This document shows positions 34,686 to 43,912 of a stretch of 64,000 nucleotides of DNA, one piece after another (within the stretch, counting starts at the first letter, position 1; every line of letters starts with the position of its first letter). The stretch is from positions 241,618-305,617 of the forward strand of contig NZ_FMCW01000003.1 of NCBI RefSeq assembly GCF_900091595.1, given 5' to 3'. The position numbers and the translations under genes were made by a program. The DNA comes from Micromonospora haikouensis. GTDB taxonomy: Bacteria > Actinomycetota > Actinomycetes > Mycobacteriales > Micromonosporaceae. The notes under the pieces were generated by a model. The model made no database searches and was not told the DNA's origin. It worked only from the letters and a program-made list of their open reading frames with translations.

Positions 34686-35218
34686 CCGCCCTCGGTCAGC
34701 ACTGACTCCGGGTGGAACTGGACGCCCTCGATCGGCAGGGTGCGGTGCCGCATCGCCATCACCACCCCCGAGCCCGTCCAGCCGGTGACCTCCAGCTCCT
34801 CGGGCAGCGTCTCGGGCAGCACGGCGAGCGAGTGGTAGCGGGTCGCGGTGAACGGGCCCGGCAGGCCGGCAAGCACCCCGACGCCGCGGTGGCTGACCTC
34901 GGAGGTCTTGCCGTGCAGCAGCTCGGGGGCGCGGGCCACGGTGGCACCGAACGCCTCGCCGATGGCCTGGTGACCCAGGCAGACGCCGAAGATCGGCAGC
35001 TCGCCCGCGTACCGGCGGATGACGTCGAGGCAGATGCCGGCGCGGTCGGGGCTGCCCGGCCCCGGGGAGAGCAGGACGCCGGCCGCGCCGATCCGCCCCA
35101 CCTCCTCGACGTCGATCTCGTCGTTGCGCCGCACCTCGCAGTCCACCCCGAGCTGGCCGAGGTACTGCACGAGGTTGAAGACGAACGAGTCGTAGTTGTC
35201 GATCACCAGGACGCGCAT
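34568..35218 (-). CDS. Glutamine amidotransferase of TrpG/PabA type
   Basis: The protein has 216 residues from the ATG at 35218. It is a class I amidotransferase: VIDNYDSFVFNLVQYL at the start, SPGPGSPDRAG, the catalytic cysteine in FGVCLGHQAIGEAFG, and the His/Glu pair in GVQFHPESVLTEGG. It supplies ammonia from glutamine to anthranilate or aminodeoxychorismate synthase. Genes beside pknB in mycobacteria are annotated the same way (TrpG-like). Its stop lies inside the frameshifted extension of the pknB frame, so the real pknB end should be well before it. Confidence 0.88.
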   Translation of the reverse strand: MRVLVIDNYDSFVFNLVQYLGQLGVDCEVRRNDEIDVEEVGRIGAAGVLLSPGPGSPDRAGICLDVIRRYAGELPIFGVCLGHQAIGEAFGATVARAPELLHGKTSEVSHRGVGVLAGLPGPFTATRYHSLAVLPETLPEELEVTGWTGSGVVMAMRHRTLPIEGVQFHPESVLTEGGHLMLANWLAACGHPEALERAPALAAEVDARRLAAFAAA

Positions 35219-35220
35219 CG

Positions 35221-35499
35221 TCACCTGCTCGGAGAGGGGGGCGGGGTGTTGTTCTGCTCGGTGTCGTACGGCAGGTCGTGCTCGTCGCCGGCCGGCGGGG
35301 CGTTGCCGTCCACGCCCGAGCCGCCGCCCGGCACCCCGGAGTCCTGGGTGACCTGCACGTCGTCGAAGGGGAGCAGCGGCTCCGCCCACGGGAAGACCAC
35401 ATACCAGAGCAGGGCCACCGTGGCGGTGGCCAACAGCAGTGAGCCGATCAGCTTGCCGGGCACGCCCAACGGCAGCTTGCGCCAGATCCAGGCGTACAT
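35221..35499 (-). CDS. Small membrane protein between TrpG and sortase genes
   Basis: A 92-residue protein from the ATG at 35499. One transmembrane helix (LIGSLLLATATVALLWYVVF, about residues 17-38) is followed by an acidic, extracellular Gly/Pro-rich part. It starts 2 bases after the sortase stop, so it is coupled with the sortase, and ends 2 bases ahead of the trpG-like start. Length and layout suggest a conserved companion of the class E sortase. Function unknown. Confidence 0.75.
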   Translation of the reverse strand: MYAWIWRKLPLGVPGKLIGSLLLATATVALLWYVVFPWAEPLLPFDDVQVTQDSGVPGGGSGVDGNAPPAGDEHDLPYDTEQNNTPPPSPSR

Positions 35500-35501
35500 C
35501 G

Positions 35502-37475
35502 TCAGCCCCCCAGCTCCGCCGGTTGACCCGCCGACTTGGGCTGCGTACGGGTCAGCTCGGCGTGCACGATCAGGCGCTGGTAGTTGTCGAACTTCGGGTT
35601 GCAGGTGGTCAGCGTGAGCACCTTCTTCGTCGGTTTCGCGTCCGGCTGCATCGGCACCGGAGCGACGACCTCGACCTGGTTGGGCTTGACGATGCGCGAC
35701 TTGTAGACCTGGTAGACGTACCACTCGGTCTTGCCCTCGACGACGATCGCGTCGCCCGGGTTCAGCTCGTCCAGCCGCCAGAAGGTCGCCCGGTTGCGGT
35801 GGCCGGCGACGGAGAAGTTGCCCACCTCGCCGGGCATCGCGCTGTCCGGGTAGTGGCCCGGGGCGTACCGGATGTCCTGCTGGGTGACTCCCTCGACCAC
35901 GACCCAGTTCTTGTCGAGCTTCGGGATGTAGAGCCCGGCGATGGGCTTGCCGTGCGCCGGTGGCTTCGGCTTCGCCGACGCGCTCGCGCTGGGAGCCACG
36001 GTCGGGTCGCCGGTGGGACCCCAGGCCTGGGCGAGCTGGTTGCTGAGGTCGTTCTGGTGGGCGTCGACGATGGCCGACTTGCCCCACACCTCGTAGCCGG
36101 CGAAGAGGAGCACCACCAGGCCGAAGGTGATCAGCAGCTCGCCGGTGAACCGGACCCCGGTGCGCAGCCGGCTCCAGAACGTCGGGCGGGTGAGGTCGGA
36201 GTAGACGCTCTTGTAGCCCTCGTCGGTCTGCTCGGCCCGGAGCTGGACCACCCGCTCGCCGCGACGCGGCCGGGGCGGCTCGGCCGGCTCCCCGTCGGTG
36301 GCGGCCTCGTCGCCGTTGTCGGGCAGGCGCGGCACCGCGCCCATCAGCGCGGTCGCGTCGGGGGCCGGAGGCCGAGGGGGCACCGCCGGGATGACGGCGG
36401 TGGCCGCCGGGTCGACGGGGTGACCAGGGCTGCCGCCCGGCGGAACCGGACGCCCCGCCCCGGGGGACACCGGCGCGGGCGACACCGGGCCGGGGCGGTC
36501 GACCGCCCCGGGCGGCGGGGTGCCGTGCGGCGGGGTGCCGTGCGGCGGGGTGCCGTGCGGCGGGGTGCCGGGTTGGTGGTCCGCGGCGGGCGGCACCGGG
36601 CCGGGGCGGCGGTCCGCAGGGGGACGGTTGACCGCGTCGGGCGGCGCGGTGCCCGGGAAGCCGGACCCACGGGAGAAAGTCGCCCCGGAGCGGTCGTCGG
36701 CGCGCGCCTCGACCGGGGGGAGGAAGGCCGTGGGACCGTCGGTGTCGTTCGCCGGACGGGGGGCGGGCCTGAGCTCGGCCGGGCGGTGACCCGGCCCGAA
36801 CCCGGCGTCGCCGCCGACGGGCCGCCGCTCGTACGGTGCCCGCCCGGGCTCGGCGCCGTTGCCCGAGGGGCGTCCGTACGGCGTCTGGTCGGGCTCGCCC
36901 GCCGGCCGGCGGGCCGGGACGTCCACGGGCGGCCGCGCGGCCGGGGCCTGCGGGGGCGTGTCCAGCGGGGGGTGGGCCGGGGGCTGCGGGGGCGTGCCCA
37001 GTGGAGGGTGGGCCGGGGCCGGTGGCCCGGATGCGGGCTGCTGCGGGGTGCCGGCGAACCAGTCGGTGCCGCGCCCGGGGTCCGGGGTCGGTGCGGGCCG
37101 CTGCTGGGCGCGGGGCCCGGCCAGGGGCGGGGCCGCCTCCGCGGGTGCCCGGCCGGGCGTCGCCGGCCGCTGGGCGTGGGGCACCGCCGGGCGGGGCGTC
37201 AGCACGGGCGTGGGCCAGGGACCGGTCGGGCCGGGCCGCTCCGGGCGGGACGGGTCCGGCGGAGCGGCGGCCCCCGCGTCGGCGGCAGCCGGGCCAGGTG
37301 CGGTCGGGCCAGGACCCGTCGGGCCAGGATTAGCCAGGCCAGGGGCGGTCGGGTGGGAGGAGGCCGGCCCAGGGGCGGCCGGTTCTGCGCGGTCGAGCCT
37401 GGGGAGGAAGGCCGTGTCCTCCTCCTGCCGGCCCCGGTGCCGGCCGTCCCAGCCATCGTCGGGCCTCCGGGTCAC
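35502..37475 (-). CDS. Class E sortase with long Pro-rich N terminus
   Basis: The protein has 657 residues from GTG 37475. About 430 cytoplasmic residues are Pro/Gly/Ala-rich low complexity, including a run of GTPPH repeats encoded at 36514-36570. A transmembrane helix follows ([17 protein letters not shown], about 446-465), then the sortase domain with catalytic His559 (VAGHRN), Cys625 (TLTTCNP) and Arg634 (NYQRLIVHA), as in class E sortases. It would anchor secreted proteins with LAxTG-type signals to peptidoglycan. The N-terminal extension is unusually long for a sortase and may bind the division machinery. Its start overlaps the DUF881 gene stop. Confidence 0.9.
   Translation of the reverse strand: MTRRPDDGWDGRHRGRQEEDTAFLPRLDRAEPAAPGPASSHPTAPGLANPGPTGPGPTAPGPAAADAGAAAPPDPSRPERPGPTGPWPTPVLTPRPAVPHAQRPATPGRAPAEAAPPLAGPRAQQRPAPTPDPGRGTDWFAGTPQQPASGPPAPAHPPLGTPPQPPAHPPLDTPPQAPAARPPVDVPARRPAGEPDQTPYGRPSGNGAEPGRAPYERRPVGGDAGFGPGHRPAELRPAPRPANDTDGPTAFLPPVEARADDRSGATFSRGSGFPGTAPPDAVNRPPADRRPGPVPPAADHQPGTPPHGTPPHGTPPHGTPPPGAVDRPGPVSPAPVSPGAGRPVPPGGSPGHPVDPAATAVIPAVPPRPPAPDATALMGAVPRLPDNGDEAATDGEPAEPPRPRRGERVVQLRAEQTDEGYKSVYSDLTRPTFWSRLRTGVRFTGELLITFGLVVLLFAGYEVWGKSAIVDAHQNDLSNQLAQAWGPTGDPTVAPSASASAKPKPPAHGKPIAGLYIPKLDKNWVVVEGVTQQDIRYAPGHYPDSAMPGEVGNFSVAGHRNRATFWRLDELNPGDAIVVEGKTEWYVYQVYKSRIVKPNQVEVVAPVPMQPDAKPTKKVLTLTTCNPKFDNYQRLIVHAELTRTQPKSAGQPAELGG
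36514..36570. repeat. 15-bp tandem repeat inside the sortase gene
   Basis: Three full copies and one partial copy of a 15-base unit (GGCGGGGTGCCGTGC) encode the GTPPH repeats of the sortase N terminus. Copy number is likely to vary between strains. Confidence 0.85.
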
Positions 37476-38278
37476 CGGGGCACCGTCGCCGCGCGCAGGG
37501 CTGTCGAGTCCTCGAACGCCGGCACCGTGACCGTCGAGACGGTCTCCCGGTAGCCCAGCTGGAAGTCGTTGACCGCGCCCTTGAACATCTGCACTCCCTC
37601 AGACGCGGCGAGGGCCTGCCGGAGCGCAGCGGGGTCGCCGATTGCAACGATCTTGAATGGAGGGGAGTACACCCGCCCATGGAGCAGCAGGGTGTTACCT
37701 ACGCAGCGTACCGCGCTGGTGGCGAGGACGCGGACGTTCATGATTGACATCGCCTCCGCGCCGCCGGCCCAGAGCGCGTTCACCACGGCCTGCACGTCCT
37801 GCTGGTGGACGACCAGGTCGTCGTTGGTGGCACCGTCGGGCAGCTCCTGGTCCGCGCGCCGTACGGCGTCGTTCAGCTCGACCGTGACGCCCGTCCCGGT
37901 GAGCGCGGTGAACCCGGCGTCCTGCCGGCTGGCGGCGGCGCGGTCCCGCTGCTCCCTGATCGGGCCGTCGGAATCGGCCAGGGTCGCCGTCTCCTCCTCG
38001 ACCTCGGCCCGGAGCTGGGCGGCCCGGCGCTCGCTCGCGGCGACCTGCACCCGGCGGTCCTCGATGAGCTGGGTGAGCTGGGGTCGGCGGTCCTCGCGCA
38101 GCGCGGTGCCGCCGGCGGTCGTCGCGGTGGTGGTGAACAGCAGCCCGGCCGCGGCGGCGATCAGCGGCACGCCGATCGACCAGCCCGGACGCCGCTGCCG
38201 GGGACGCCGGGGCAGGAGGCCGACGACCGCCCGGCGGAGAACCTTCTGCCAGGAGGCCGCGCCGGACGTGTACTCCAC
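37472..38278 (-). CDS. DUF881 membrane protein
   Basis: The protein has 268 residues from GTG 38278 (AAGGAG 7 bases ahead). One transmembrane helix ([20 protein letters not shown], about 33-55) is followed by an extracytoplasmic DUF881 domain with a coiled-coil start ([20 protein letters not shown]) and [31 protein letters not shown] and [12 protein letters not shown]. In Mycobacterium the equivalent gene lies between crgA and trpG-like, the same place as here. Function unresolved; it is part of the conserved division locus. Its stop overlaps the sortase start. Confidence 0.88.
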   Translation of the reverse strand: MEYTSGAASWQKVLRRAVVGLLPRRPRQRRPGWSIGVPLIAAAAGLLFTTTATTAGGTALREDRRPQLTQLIEDRRVQVAASERRAAQLRAEVEEETATLADSDGPIREQRDRAAASRQDAGFTALTGTGVTVELNDAVRRADQELPDGATNDDLVVHQQDVQAVVNALWAGGAEAMSIMNVRVLATSAVRCVGNTLLLHGRVYSPPFKIVAIGDPAALRQALAASEGVQMFKGAVNDFQLGYRETVSTVTVPAFEDSTALRAATVPR

Positions 38279-38506
38279 CGAGCGCTCCTTCCGCGTCGTC
38301 TCGTGTCGGCCCGCGACGACGCGGGCCGGTGCGGCGACCCGAACAGTCCCGCCTTTTTCGGTCACTCCGTGCATCGGCCTGACCCCATTCATGGCTTGAA
38401 CGGGTCATCCGGACTACGCTAGCTGTCGAACATTATTGGCCATGGACCGTCGCCCCCGCGCCCGGTTGTCAGGCCGGACGAGGTCGTCACCCCTCTGGAG
38501 AGCGTC

Positions 38507-38770
38507 GTGCCCAAGTCTCAGGTCCGCAAGAAGAAGGTGTACACCCCGCCGACGGACGTGCGTCCGACGGCGACGGCGGCGACGCGCAAGCCTAGCCCGG
38601 TCTGGCTGCCGGTCACGGCGGTCGCCCTGATCGTCGCTGGCATCGGCTGGCTGGTGGTCTACTACCTCTCCGAGCAGGAATACCCGGTCATGTCGTGGGG
38701 TTACTGGAACCTCGCGGTGGGCTTCGGCGCGATGGTCGCCTCCCTGGTCCTGCTCTCCCGCTGGCGCTGA
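38507..38770 (+). CDS. crgA: Cell-division protein CrgA
   Basis: A small 87-residue protein from GTG 38507 with GGAGAG upstream. It has the basic N terminus PKSQVRKKKVYTPP and two transmembrane helices (VWLPVTAVALIVAGIGWLVV and WNLAVGFGAMVASLVLLSRW), the CrgA layout. CrgA regulates FtsZ ring assembly and, in mycobacteria, recruits wall-synthesis proteins. It is divergent from the DUF881-sortase operon. Confidence 0.95.
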   Translation: MPKSQVRKKKVYTPPTDVRPTATAATRKPSPVWLPVTAVALIVAGIGWLVVYYLSEQEYPVMSWGYWNLAVGFGAMVASLVLLSRWR

Positions 38771-38952
38771 CCCCGCGGGCCCGGCCGTCACCTGCCGGGC
38801 CGGAGCCTGACCCCCGGCCTGCCTTCCGGCACGATCCACGCCACCCCGCCGGGCCCCTGCCCGGCGTTTCGGCGGCGCGCACCCTATGGTGTCCGCAGGG
38901 CGGCGCGGCTCAGCTGCGAGATGACTCACGTTACTGTCGGGTAACTCTCGCG

Positions 38953-38958
38953 TAGGCT
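38953..38958 (+). promoter_or_regulatory. -10-like TAGGCT ahead of a leaderless ORF
   Basis: TAGGCT ends 7 bases before an ATG at 38966, the spacing expected when transcription starts at the A of the start codon. The GTTAC/GTAAC inverted repeat just ahead (38930-38945) could be an operator. It lies in the 323-base gap between crgA and the Fe-S oxidoreductase gene. Confidence 0.4.
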
Positions 38959-38965
38959 GCACTGC

Positions 38966-39040
38966 ATGACCGAGCGGAGCGAGGTCATCGACCGGTCCGG
39001 TCGGGGTGCGACGAAGGCGCTGCGCCGGTCGCGCCCCTGA
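38966..39040 (+). CDS. Possible leaderless 24-residue ORF ahead of the Fe-S gene
   Basis: ATG 38966 opens a basic, polar 24-codon frame (MTERSEVIDRSGRGATKALR...) ending in TGA at 39038-39040, 53 bases before the Fe-S oxidoreductase start. The first 23 bases also form a hairpin (ATGACC/GGTCAT), so an RNA role in regulation is possible. Short leaderless ORFs are common in actinobacteria, but its reality is unproven. Confidence 0.35.
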   Translation: MTERSEVIDRSGRGATKALRRSRP

Positions 39041-39093
39041 CCCGGCCCGGCCGCCGAGCCGCTCGACAGGCAGCAGACCGGGAGGCCAACTCG

Positions 39094-41289
39094 ATGGGCA
39101 GCGTCCAGATCGTCACCACGATCCTCGCGGCCGCCATCACCGCCGTGGCGGTGTGGCTTGCGGTACGCGCGGTCATGAAGATCCTGGCAGTCGTCCGGTT
39201 GGGCCAGCCCGCCCCGGAGCGGTTCGCCGACCGGGGCACCCGCACGAAGACGATGCTGGCCGAGACCGCCGGCCACACCAGGATGCTCCGCTGGAGCGTG
39301 GTCGGCGCCGCGCACTGGTTCGTCATGGTCGGCTTCATCGTGCTGTCGCTGCTGGTCCTGGAGGCATACTTCGAGGTCGTCTCCCCGACCGGCGGCCTGC
39401 CGCTGATCGGCGGCCTGGCGGTCTACGGCCTGGTCACCGAGCTGATCGCGGTGCTCGGCACGGTCGGCATCCTGGTCCTGATCGCGATCCGGGTCCGCAA
39501 CCGGCCCTCCCGGCCGGGCGGGCGCTCCCGGTTCACCGGCTCGACCATGTGGCAGGGCTACTTCGTCGAGGCCGTGGTCCTCGCCGTGCTGATCATGGGC
39601 TTCGTGATCCGGGGCTTCAAGGTGGCCACCGACCACTTCGAGTACCCGCTGTGGGCCACCCCGGTCAGCCACGCCGTCGGCGCGCTGCTGCCCGACTGGT
39701 CGGCCGGCGTCAGCATCGCCGCCCTCATCAAGATCGCCATCTCGATGACCTGGCTGATCGTCATCGCGCTCAACGTCACGATGGGCGTCGCCTGGCACCG
39801 GTTCCTCGCCTTCTTCAACATCTTCTTCAAGCGCGACCCGGGCCGGGCCGGCTCCGGCCTCGGCGCGCTGCGGCCCATGATGAGCCAGGGCAAGCCCCTC
39901 GACTTCGAGGAGGCCGACCCGGAGAAAGACCAGTTCGGCGTCGCCCAGGTCGAGCAGTTCACCTGGAAGGGCCTGCTCGACTTCAGCACCTGCACGGAGT
40001 GCGGGCGGTGCCAGTCGCAGTGCCCGGCCTGGAACACCGGCAAGCCGCTGTCGCCGAAGCTGCTCGTGCTCAGCCTGCGCGACCACGCGTACGCCAAGGC
40101 CCCGTACCTGCTGGCCGGCGGCGGCAAGGACCTCACCGGCGAGGAGAAGGCCACCGCCGCCCAGCTCGCCCACGTGGACGTGCTGGCGCTCGCCGAGGCC
40201 GAGAAGCCGCTGATCGGCGGCGCCGAGGACGGCGGCATCATCGACCCGGACGTGCTCTGGTCCTGCACCACCTGCGGCGCGTGCGTCGAGCAGTGCCCCG
40301 TCGACATCGAGCACGTCGACCACATCGTCGACATGCGCCGCTACCAGGTGCTGATCGAGTCGAGCTTCCCGTCCGAGGCCGGCGTCATGCTGCGCAACCT
40401 GGAGAACAAGGGCAACCCCTGGGGCGCACCGCAGAACACCCGCGAGGACTGGACCAAGGGGCTCGGCTTCGAGGTGCCGCGCGTCGGCGAGGTCGACGAC
40501 TTCGAATACCTGTTCTGGGTCGGCTGCGCCGGAGCGTTCGAGGACCGGGCCAAGAAGACCACCCGGGCGGTCGCGACCCTGCTCAACGAGGCCGGCGTCT
40601 CCTTCGCCATCCTCGGTGAGGGCGAGACCTGCACCGGCGACCCGGCCCGCCGGATCGGCAACGAGTTCGTCTTCCAGATGCTCGCCCAGCAGAACGTCGA
40701 GACGCTGAACGAGGCGTTCGACGGCCGGGAGAAGAGCAAGCGCAAGATCGTCGCGACCTGCCCGCACTGCTTCAACACCCTCGGCAACGAGTACGGGCAG
40801 CTCGGCGGCGAGTTCGAGGTGGTGCACCACACCCAGCTCCTGGCCCACCTGGTCAGCGCCGGCAAGCTCACCCCGGTGCAGCCGGTCGACGGCGGCGTCA
40901 CCTACCACGACCCCTGCTACCTGGGACGGCACAACCGGGTCTTCGCCGCCCCGCGCGAGGTCCTCGGCGATTCCGTCCAGGGCGAGATCGTCGAGATGCC
41001 GCGCAACAGCGAGCGCTCCTTCTGCTGCGGCGCCGGCGGCGCCCGGATGTGGATGGAGGAGAAGATCGGCAAGCGGATCAACGTGGACCGGGTCGAGGAG
41101 GCCATGTCCACCGGGGCGAGGACCATCGCGGTCGGCTGCCCGTTCTGCTCGACGATGCTCAACGACGGCGTCAACGGCAAGGGGGCCGGTGAGCAGGTCG
41201 AGGTCGTCGACGTCGCCAGCGTGCTGCTCCGCTCGCTCAAGCCGGCCGACGCCGCCGGCGAGAAGGAGACCGCCACCTCCGGCAGCTGA
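39094..41289 (+). CDS. Membrane (Fe-S) oxidoreductase with CCG domains
   Basis: The protein has 731 residues from ATG 39094. An N-terminal membrane domain of about five helices is followed by a soluble part with two 4Fe-4S motifs (CTECGRCQSQCP and CTTCGACVEQCP) and two CCG cysteine-rich domains (CPHCFNTLGNEYG and FCCGAGGARMWMEEKIGKR). The layout matches heterodisulfide-reductase-like proteins of actinobacteria such as mycobacterial Rv0338c. It probably passes electrons between a membrane quinone pool and a soluble partner. No such partner gene is next to it. Normal family length. Confidence 0.9.
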   Translation: MGSVQIVTTILAAAITAVAVWLAVRAVMKILAVVRLGQPAPERFADRGTRTKTMLAETAGHTRMLRWSVVGAAHWFVMVGFIVLSLLVLEAYFEVVSPTGGLPLIGGLAVYGLVTELIAVLGTVGILVLIAIRVRNRPSRPGGRSRFTGSTMWQGYFVEAVVLAVLIMGFVIRGFKVATDHFEYPLWATPVSHAVGALLPDWSAGVSIAALIKIAISMTWLIVIALNVTMGVAWHRFLAFFNIFFKRDPGRAGSGLGALRPMMSQGKPLDFEEADPEKDQFGVAQVEQFTWKGLLDFSTCTECGRCQSQCPAWNTGKPLSPKLLVLSLRDHAYAKAPYLLAGGGKDLTGEEKATAAQLAHVDVLALAEAEKPLIGGAEDGGIIDPDVLWSCTTCGACVEQCPVDIEHVDHIVDMRRYQVLIESSFPSEAGVMLRNLENKGNPWGAPQNTREDWTKGLGFEVPRVGEVDDFEYLFWVGCAGAFEDRAKKTTRAVATLLNEAGVSFAILGEGETCTGDPARRIGNEFVFQMLAQQNVETLNEAFDGREKSKRKIVATCPHCFNTLGNEYGQLGGEFEVVHHTQLLAHLVSAGKLTPVQPVDGGVTYHDPCYLGRHNRVFAAPREVLGDSVQGEIVEMPRNSERSFCCGAGGARMWMEEKIGKRINVDRVEEAMSTGARTIAVGCPFCSTMLNDGVNGKGAGEQVEVVDVASVLLRSLKPADAAGEKETATSGS

Positions 41290-41336
41290 CCCGACGAGGC
41301 CGGTGCCGCGCGTAGTGATGTGCGGCCCGGCCCGTC

Positions 41337-42704
41337 GTGGAACAATCCTGCCGAGGTGAACCGATCATCGACAGTCTTCTGGTTGCCACGGTGTTGCCCC
41401 TGGTCGGCTTCGTGCTGCTGACCGCGGGCAACGCGTTCTTCGTAGCGGCCGAGTTCGCCCTGGTCACGGTGGACCGGCCGGAGATCGACCGACGGGCCGC
41501 CGCCGGCGACGGCGCGGCCAGGACGGTCCGCCGCGCGCTGCACGAGCTGTCCTTCCAGCTCTCCGGGGCCCAGCTCGGCATCACCATCACCGCCCTGCTC
41601 ACCGGATACCTGGCCGAGCCGGCCCTGGCCCGGCTGTTCGCCCCGGCGCTGCACCCGCTGGGGCCGGCGGCCGACCGGTTCACCCCGTTCCTCGCCCTGG
41701 CCCTGGCGACCCTGCTGTCCATGCTCTTCGGCGAGCTGGTGCCGAAGAACCTGGCGCTGGCCCGGCCGATGCCCGCCGCGCTGGCCACCGCCCGGGGGAT
41801 GCGCGGCTTCTCCCGGACGTTCGGGTGGCTGATCCGGGGGCTGAACAACTCGGCGAACACGCTGGTCCGCCGGCTCGGGGTGGAACCGCAGGAGGAGCTG
41901 GCCAGCGCCCGGTCTCCCGAGGAGTTGGGCCTGCTGGCCGCGATCTCGGCCCGCGCCGGCGCGCTCCCGCCGGACACCGCGATGCTGCTGCGGCGCACCA
42001 TCCGCTTCGGCGACAAGCGGGCGGCCGAGGCGATGACCCCCAGGGTGGACGTGATCGCGCTGCGCGCCACGGCGAGCGTCGCCGAGCTGCTGACCCTCGC
42101 CCAGCACACCGGCCGGACCAGGTTCCCCGTCTTCGAGGAGACCCTCGACCTGGTCACCGGCGTCGCGGCGGTGCCGGACGCGCTGGGCGTACCGCTGGCG
42201 AACCGGGCCCGGACGACCGTCGCGTCGGTCGCCCGCGAGCCCGTGTACGTGCCGGAGAGCCTCGACCTCGACGGCGTCCTGGCCGCCCTCAAGGCGGCCG
42301 GCGCGGACCTGGCCATCGTCGTCGACGAGTACGGCGGCACCGACGGCGTGGTGACCGTGGAGGACCTGGTGGAGGAGCTGGTCGGGGAGATCGCCGACGA
42401 GTTCGACCCGGACGCGGTCGACGACGTCGGGCCGGTCGAGCTGACCGTGCCGGGCGGCGAGCGGACCGTCCTGGTCGACGGGGTGCTCCGCGAGGACGAG
42501 CTGGTCGAGCAGACCGGCTTCCGGCTCCCCGAGGGCCCCTACGAGACGCTCGGCGGCTTCCTGATGGCCCGGCTCGGGCACATCCCGGTGGCCGGCGAGA
42601 CGGTCGAGGAGGGCGGGTACGAGTTCATCGTGGTCGAGGTGGAGCGGCACCGGATCGAGCAGGTGCGGGTGCTGCGCCCGGAGGAGCCCGGGGACGATGC
42701 CTGA
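41337..42704 (+). CDS. CNNM/CBS-domain membrane protein (hemolysin C-like), first of two
   Basis: The protein has 455 residues. GTG 41337 was taken as the start; the first helix begins soon after, but no strong RBS is seen and the true start could be slightly downstream. A DUF21/CNNM transmembrane domain (GNAFFVAAEFALVTVDRPEI, GAQLGITITALLTGYLAEPA, LFGELVPKNLALARP) is followed by a CBS pair (around 210-330, with IVVDEYGGTDGVVTVEDLVE) and a C-terminal CorC/HlyC domain. Such proteins handle magnesium or cobalt efflux. It overlaps the next paralogue by 8 bases. Confidence 0.87.
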   Translation: MEQSCRGEPIIDSLLVATVLPLVGFVLLTAGNAFFVAAEFALVTVDRPEIDRRAAAGDGAARTVRRALHELSFQLSGAQLGITITALLTGYLAEPALARLFAPALHPLGPAADRFTPFLALALATLLSMLFGELVPKNLALARPMPAALATARGMRGFSRTFGWLIRGLNNSANTLVRRLGVEPQEELASARSPEELGLLAAISARAGALPPDTAMLLRRTIRFGDKRAAEAMTPRVDVIALRATASVAELLTLAQHTGRTRFPVFEETLDLVTGVAAVPDALGVPLANRARTTVASVAREPVYVPESLDLDGVLAALKAAGADLAIVVDEYGGTDGVVTVEDLVEELVGEIADEFDPDAVDDVGPVELTVPGGERTVLVDGVLREDELVEQTGFRLPEGPYETLGGFLMARLGHIPVAGETVEEGGYEFIVVEVERHRIEQVRVLRPEEPGDDA

Positions 42705-43698
42705 ACTGCTGGTCACCGTGCTGCTGCTGCTCGGCAACGCGTTCTTCGTCGGCAGCGAGTTCGCGCTGATCGCCTCCCGGCGGACGGTGATCGAACCCCT
42801 GGCGGCCGGCTCGAAGCGGGCCCGCTGGGCACTGTCGGCGATGAACCAGATCCCGCTGATGATCGCCGGGGCGCAGCTCGGCATCACCATCTGCTCGCTG
42901 GGCCTCGGCGCGATCGCCGAACCGGCGCTGGCCCACCTGATCGAGCCGCTGTTCCACGCGCTGGGCCTGCCCGACGGTGCCGTGCACCCGGTGGCGTTCC
43001 TGATCGCCCTCGGCGTGGTGGTCTTCCTGCACACCGTGGTCGGCGAGATGGTGCCGAAGAACATCACCCTGGCGGGGCCGGAGCCGTCGGCGCTCTGGCT
43101 GGGGCCGGCGATGCTGGCGTTCTGCACGGCGACCAAGCCGCTGCTGCTGGCCATGAAGTGGGCGTCGCGGCAGGTGCTGCGGATCTGGCGGGTCGAGGCG
43201 ACGGACGCGGTCAAGACGGTGTTCACCGCCGAGGAACTGGCCGGTCTCGTGTCGCAGGCCCGGACGGAGGGGCTGCTCGACGCCGAGGAGCACGCCCGGA
43301 TCACCGGGGCGCTCGCGCTGCACACCCGCACGGCGGCGGACGCCCTGCAACCCTGGTCGACGGTGACCACAGTGGCCGAGGACGTGTCGCCGGCCTCGCT
43401 GGAGGTGCTGGCCACCCGCACCGGCCGGTCTCGCTTCCCGGTGGTGCAGCGCGCCACCCGCCGGGTGCTCGGCTTCGTGCACGTCAAGGACGTCCTCGGG
43501 TACGCGGGCGCGGAGCGCCGCGCCCCCGTGCCGGCCGGGGTCTACCACCCGCTGGCCGTGGTGCCGCCGGACCGTACGCTGGCCGACCTGCTGCTGTCGA
43601 TGCGCCGCGAGCGGCGGCACATGGTGCTGGTGAGCGACGGCCGCCGCCCGCTCGGGGTGGTGACGCTCGACGACGTGCTGACGGCCATCGTCGGCTGA
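42697..43698 (+). CDS. CNNM/CBS-domain membrane protein, second of two
   Basis: The protein has 333 residues from ATG 42697, inside the end of the previous gene. It repeats the DUF21 pattern (LLGNAFFVGSEFALIASRRT, GAQLGITICSLGLGAIAEPA, GEMVPKNITLAGP) and has CBS motifs (RSRFPVVQRATRRVLGFVHV, HMVLVSDGRRPLGVVTLDDV), but ends without the C-terminal CorC/HlyC domain of its partner. The two may form a heteromeric transporter. Its CBS pair may bind adenine nucleotides, a general property of the domain. Confidence 0.87.
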   Translation: MPELLVTVLLLLGNAFFVGSEFALIASRRTVIEPLAAGSKRARWALSAMNQIPLMIAGAQLGITICSLGLGAIAEPALAHLIEPLFHALGLPDGAVHPVAFLIALGVVVFLHTVVGEMVPKNITLAGPEPSALWLGPAMLAFCTATKPLLLAMKWASRQVLRIWRVEATDAVKTVFTAEELAGLVSQARTEGLLDAEEHARITGALALHTRTAADALQPWSTVTTVAEDVSPASLEVLATRTGRSRFPVVQRATRRVLGFVHVKDVLGYAGAERRAPVPAGVYHPLAVVPPDRTLADLLLSMRRERRHMVLVSDGRRPLGVVTLDDVLTAIVG

Positions 43699-43912
43699 CG
43701 GACCGGCCGCCACGGTGCCCGTCTTCTCCGTCGTCGCCGCGCGGCCCACACCCGTTGTGCAGGAAGGGTTTGCGGGGCGTCACGGTGTGCCGACCCGCCT
43801 TGATTCCTCGCGCGGGACTCCCCTAATGTGAGGCGCTGACCGCTGTGGTCGTCTGCCTCGATCTTCCCTCTCGCGAGGCGCCCGGCGGTCGGTTGCGAAG
43901 GAGTCGGTGCCG

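Noticed and set aside
43760..43912. Possible ydaO riboswitch ahead of the first NlpC/P60 gene
   Set aside because: I looked for the GGGGACCCA, GGGGTGAATC and CCCGTCAGCTAACCCG blocks and did not find them; only the leader at 45141 shows them.
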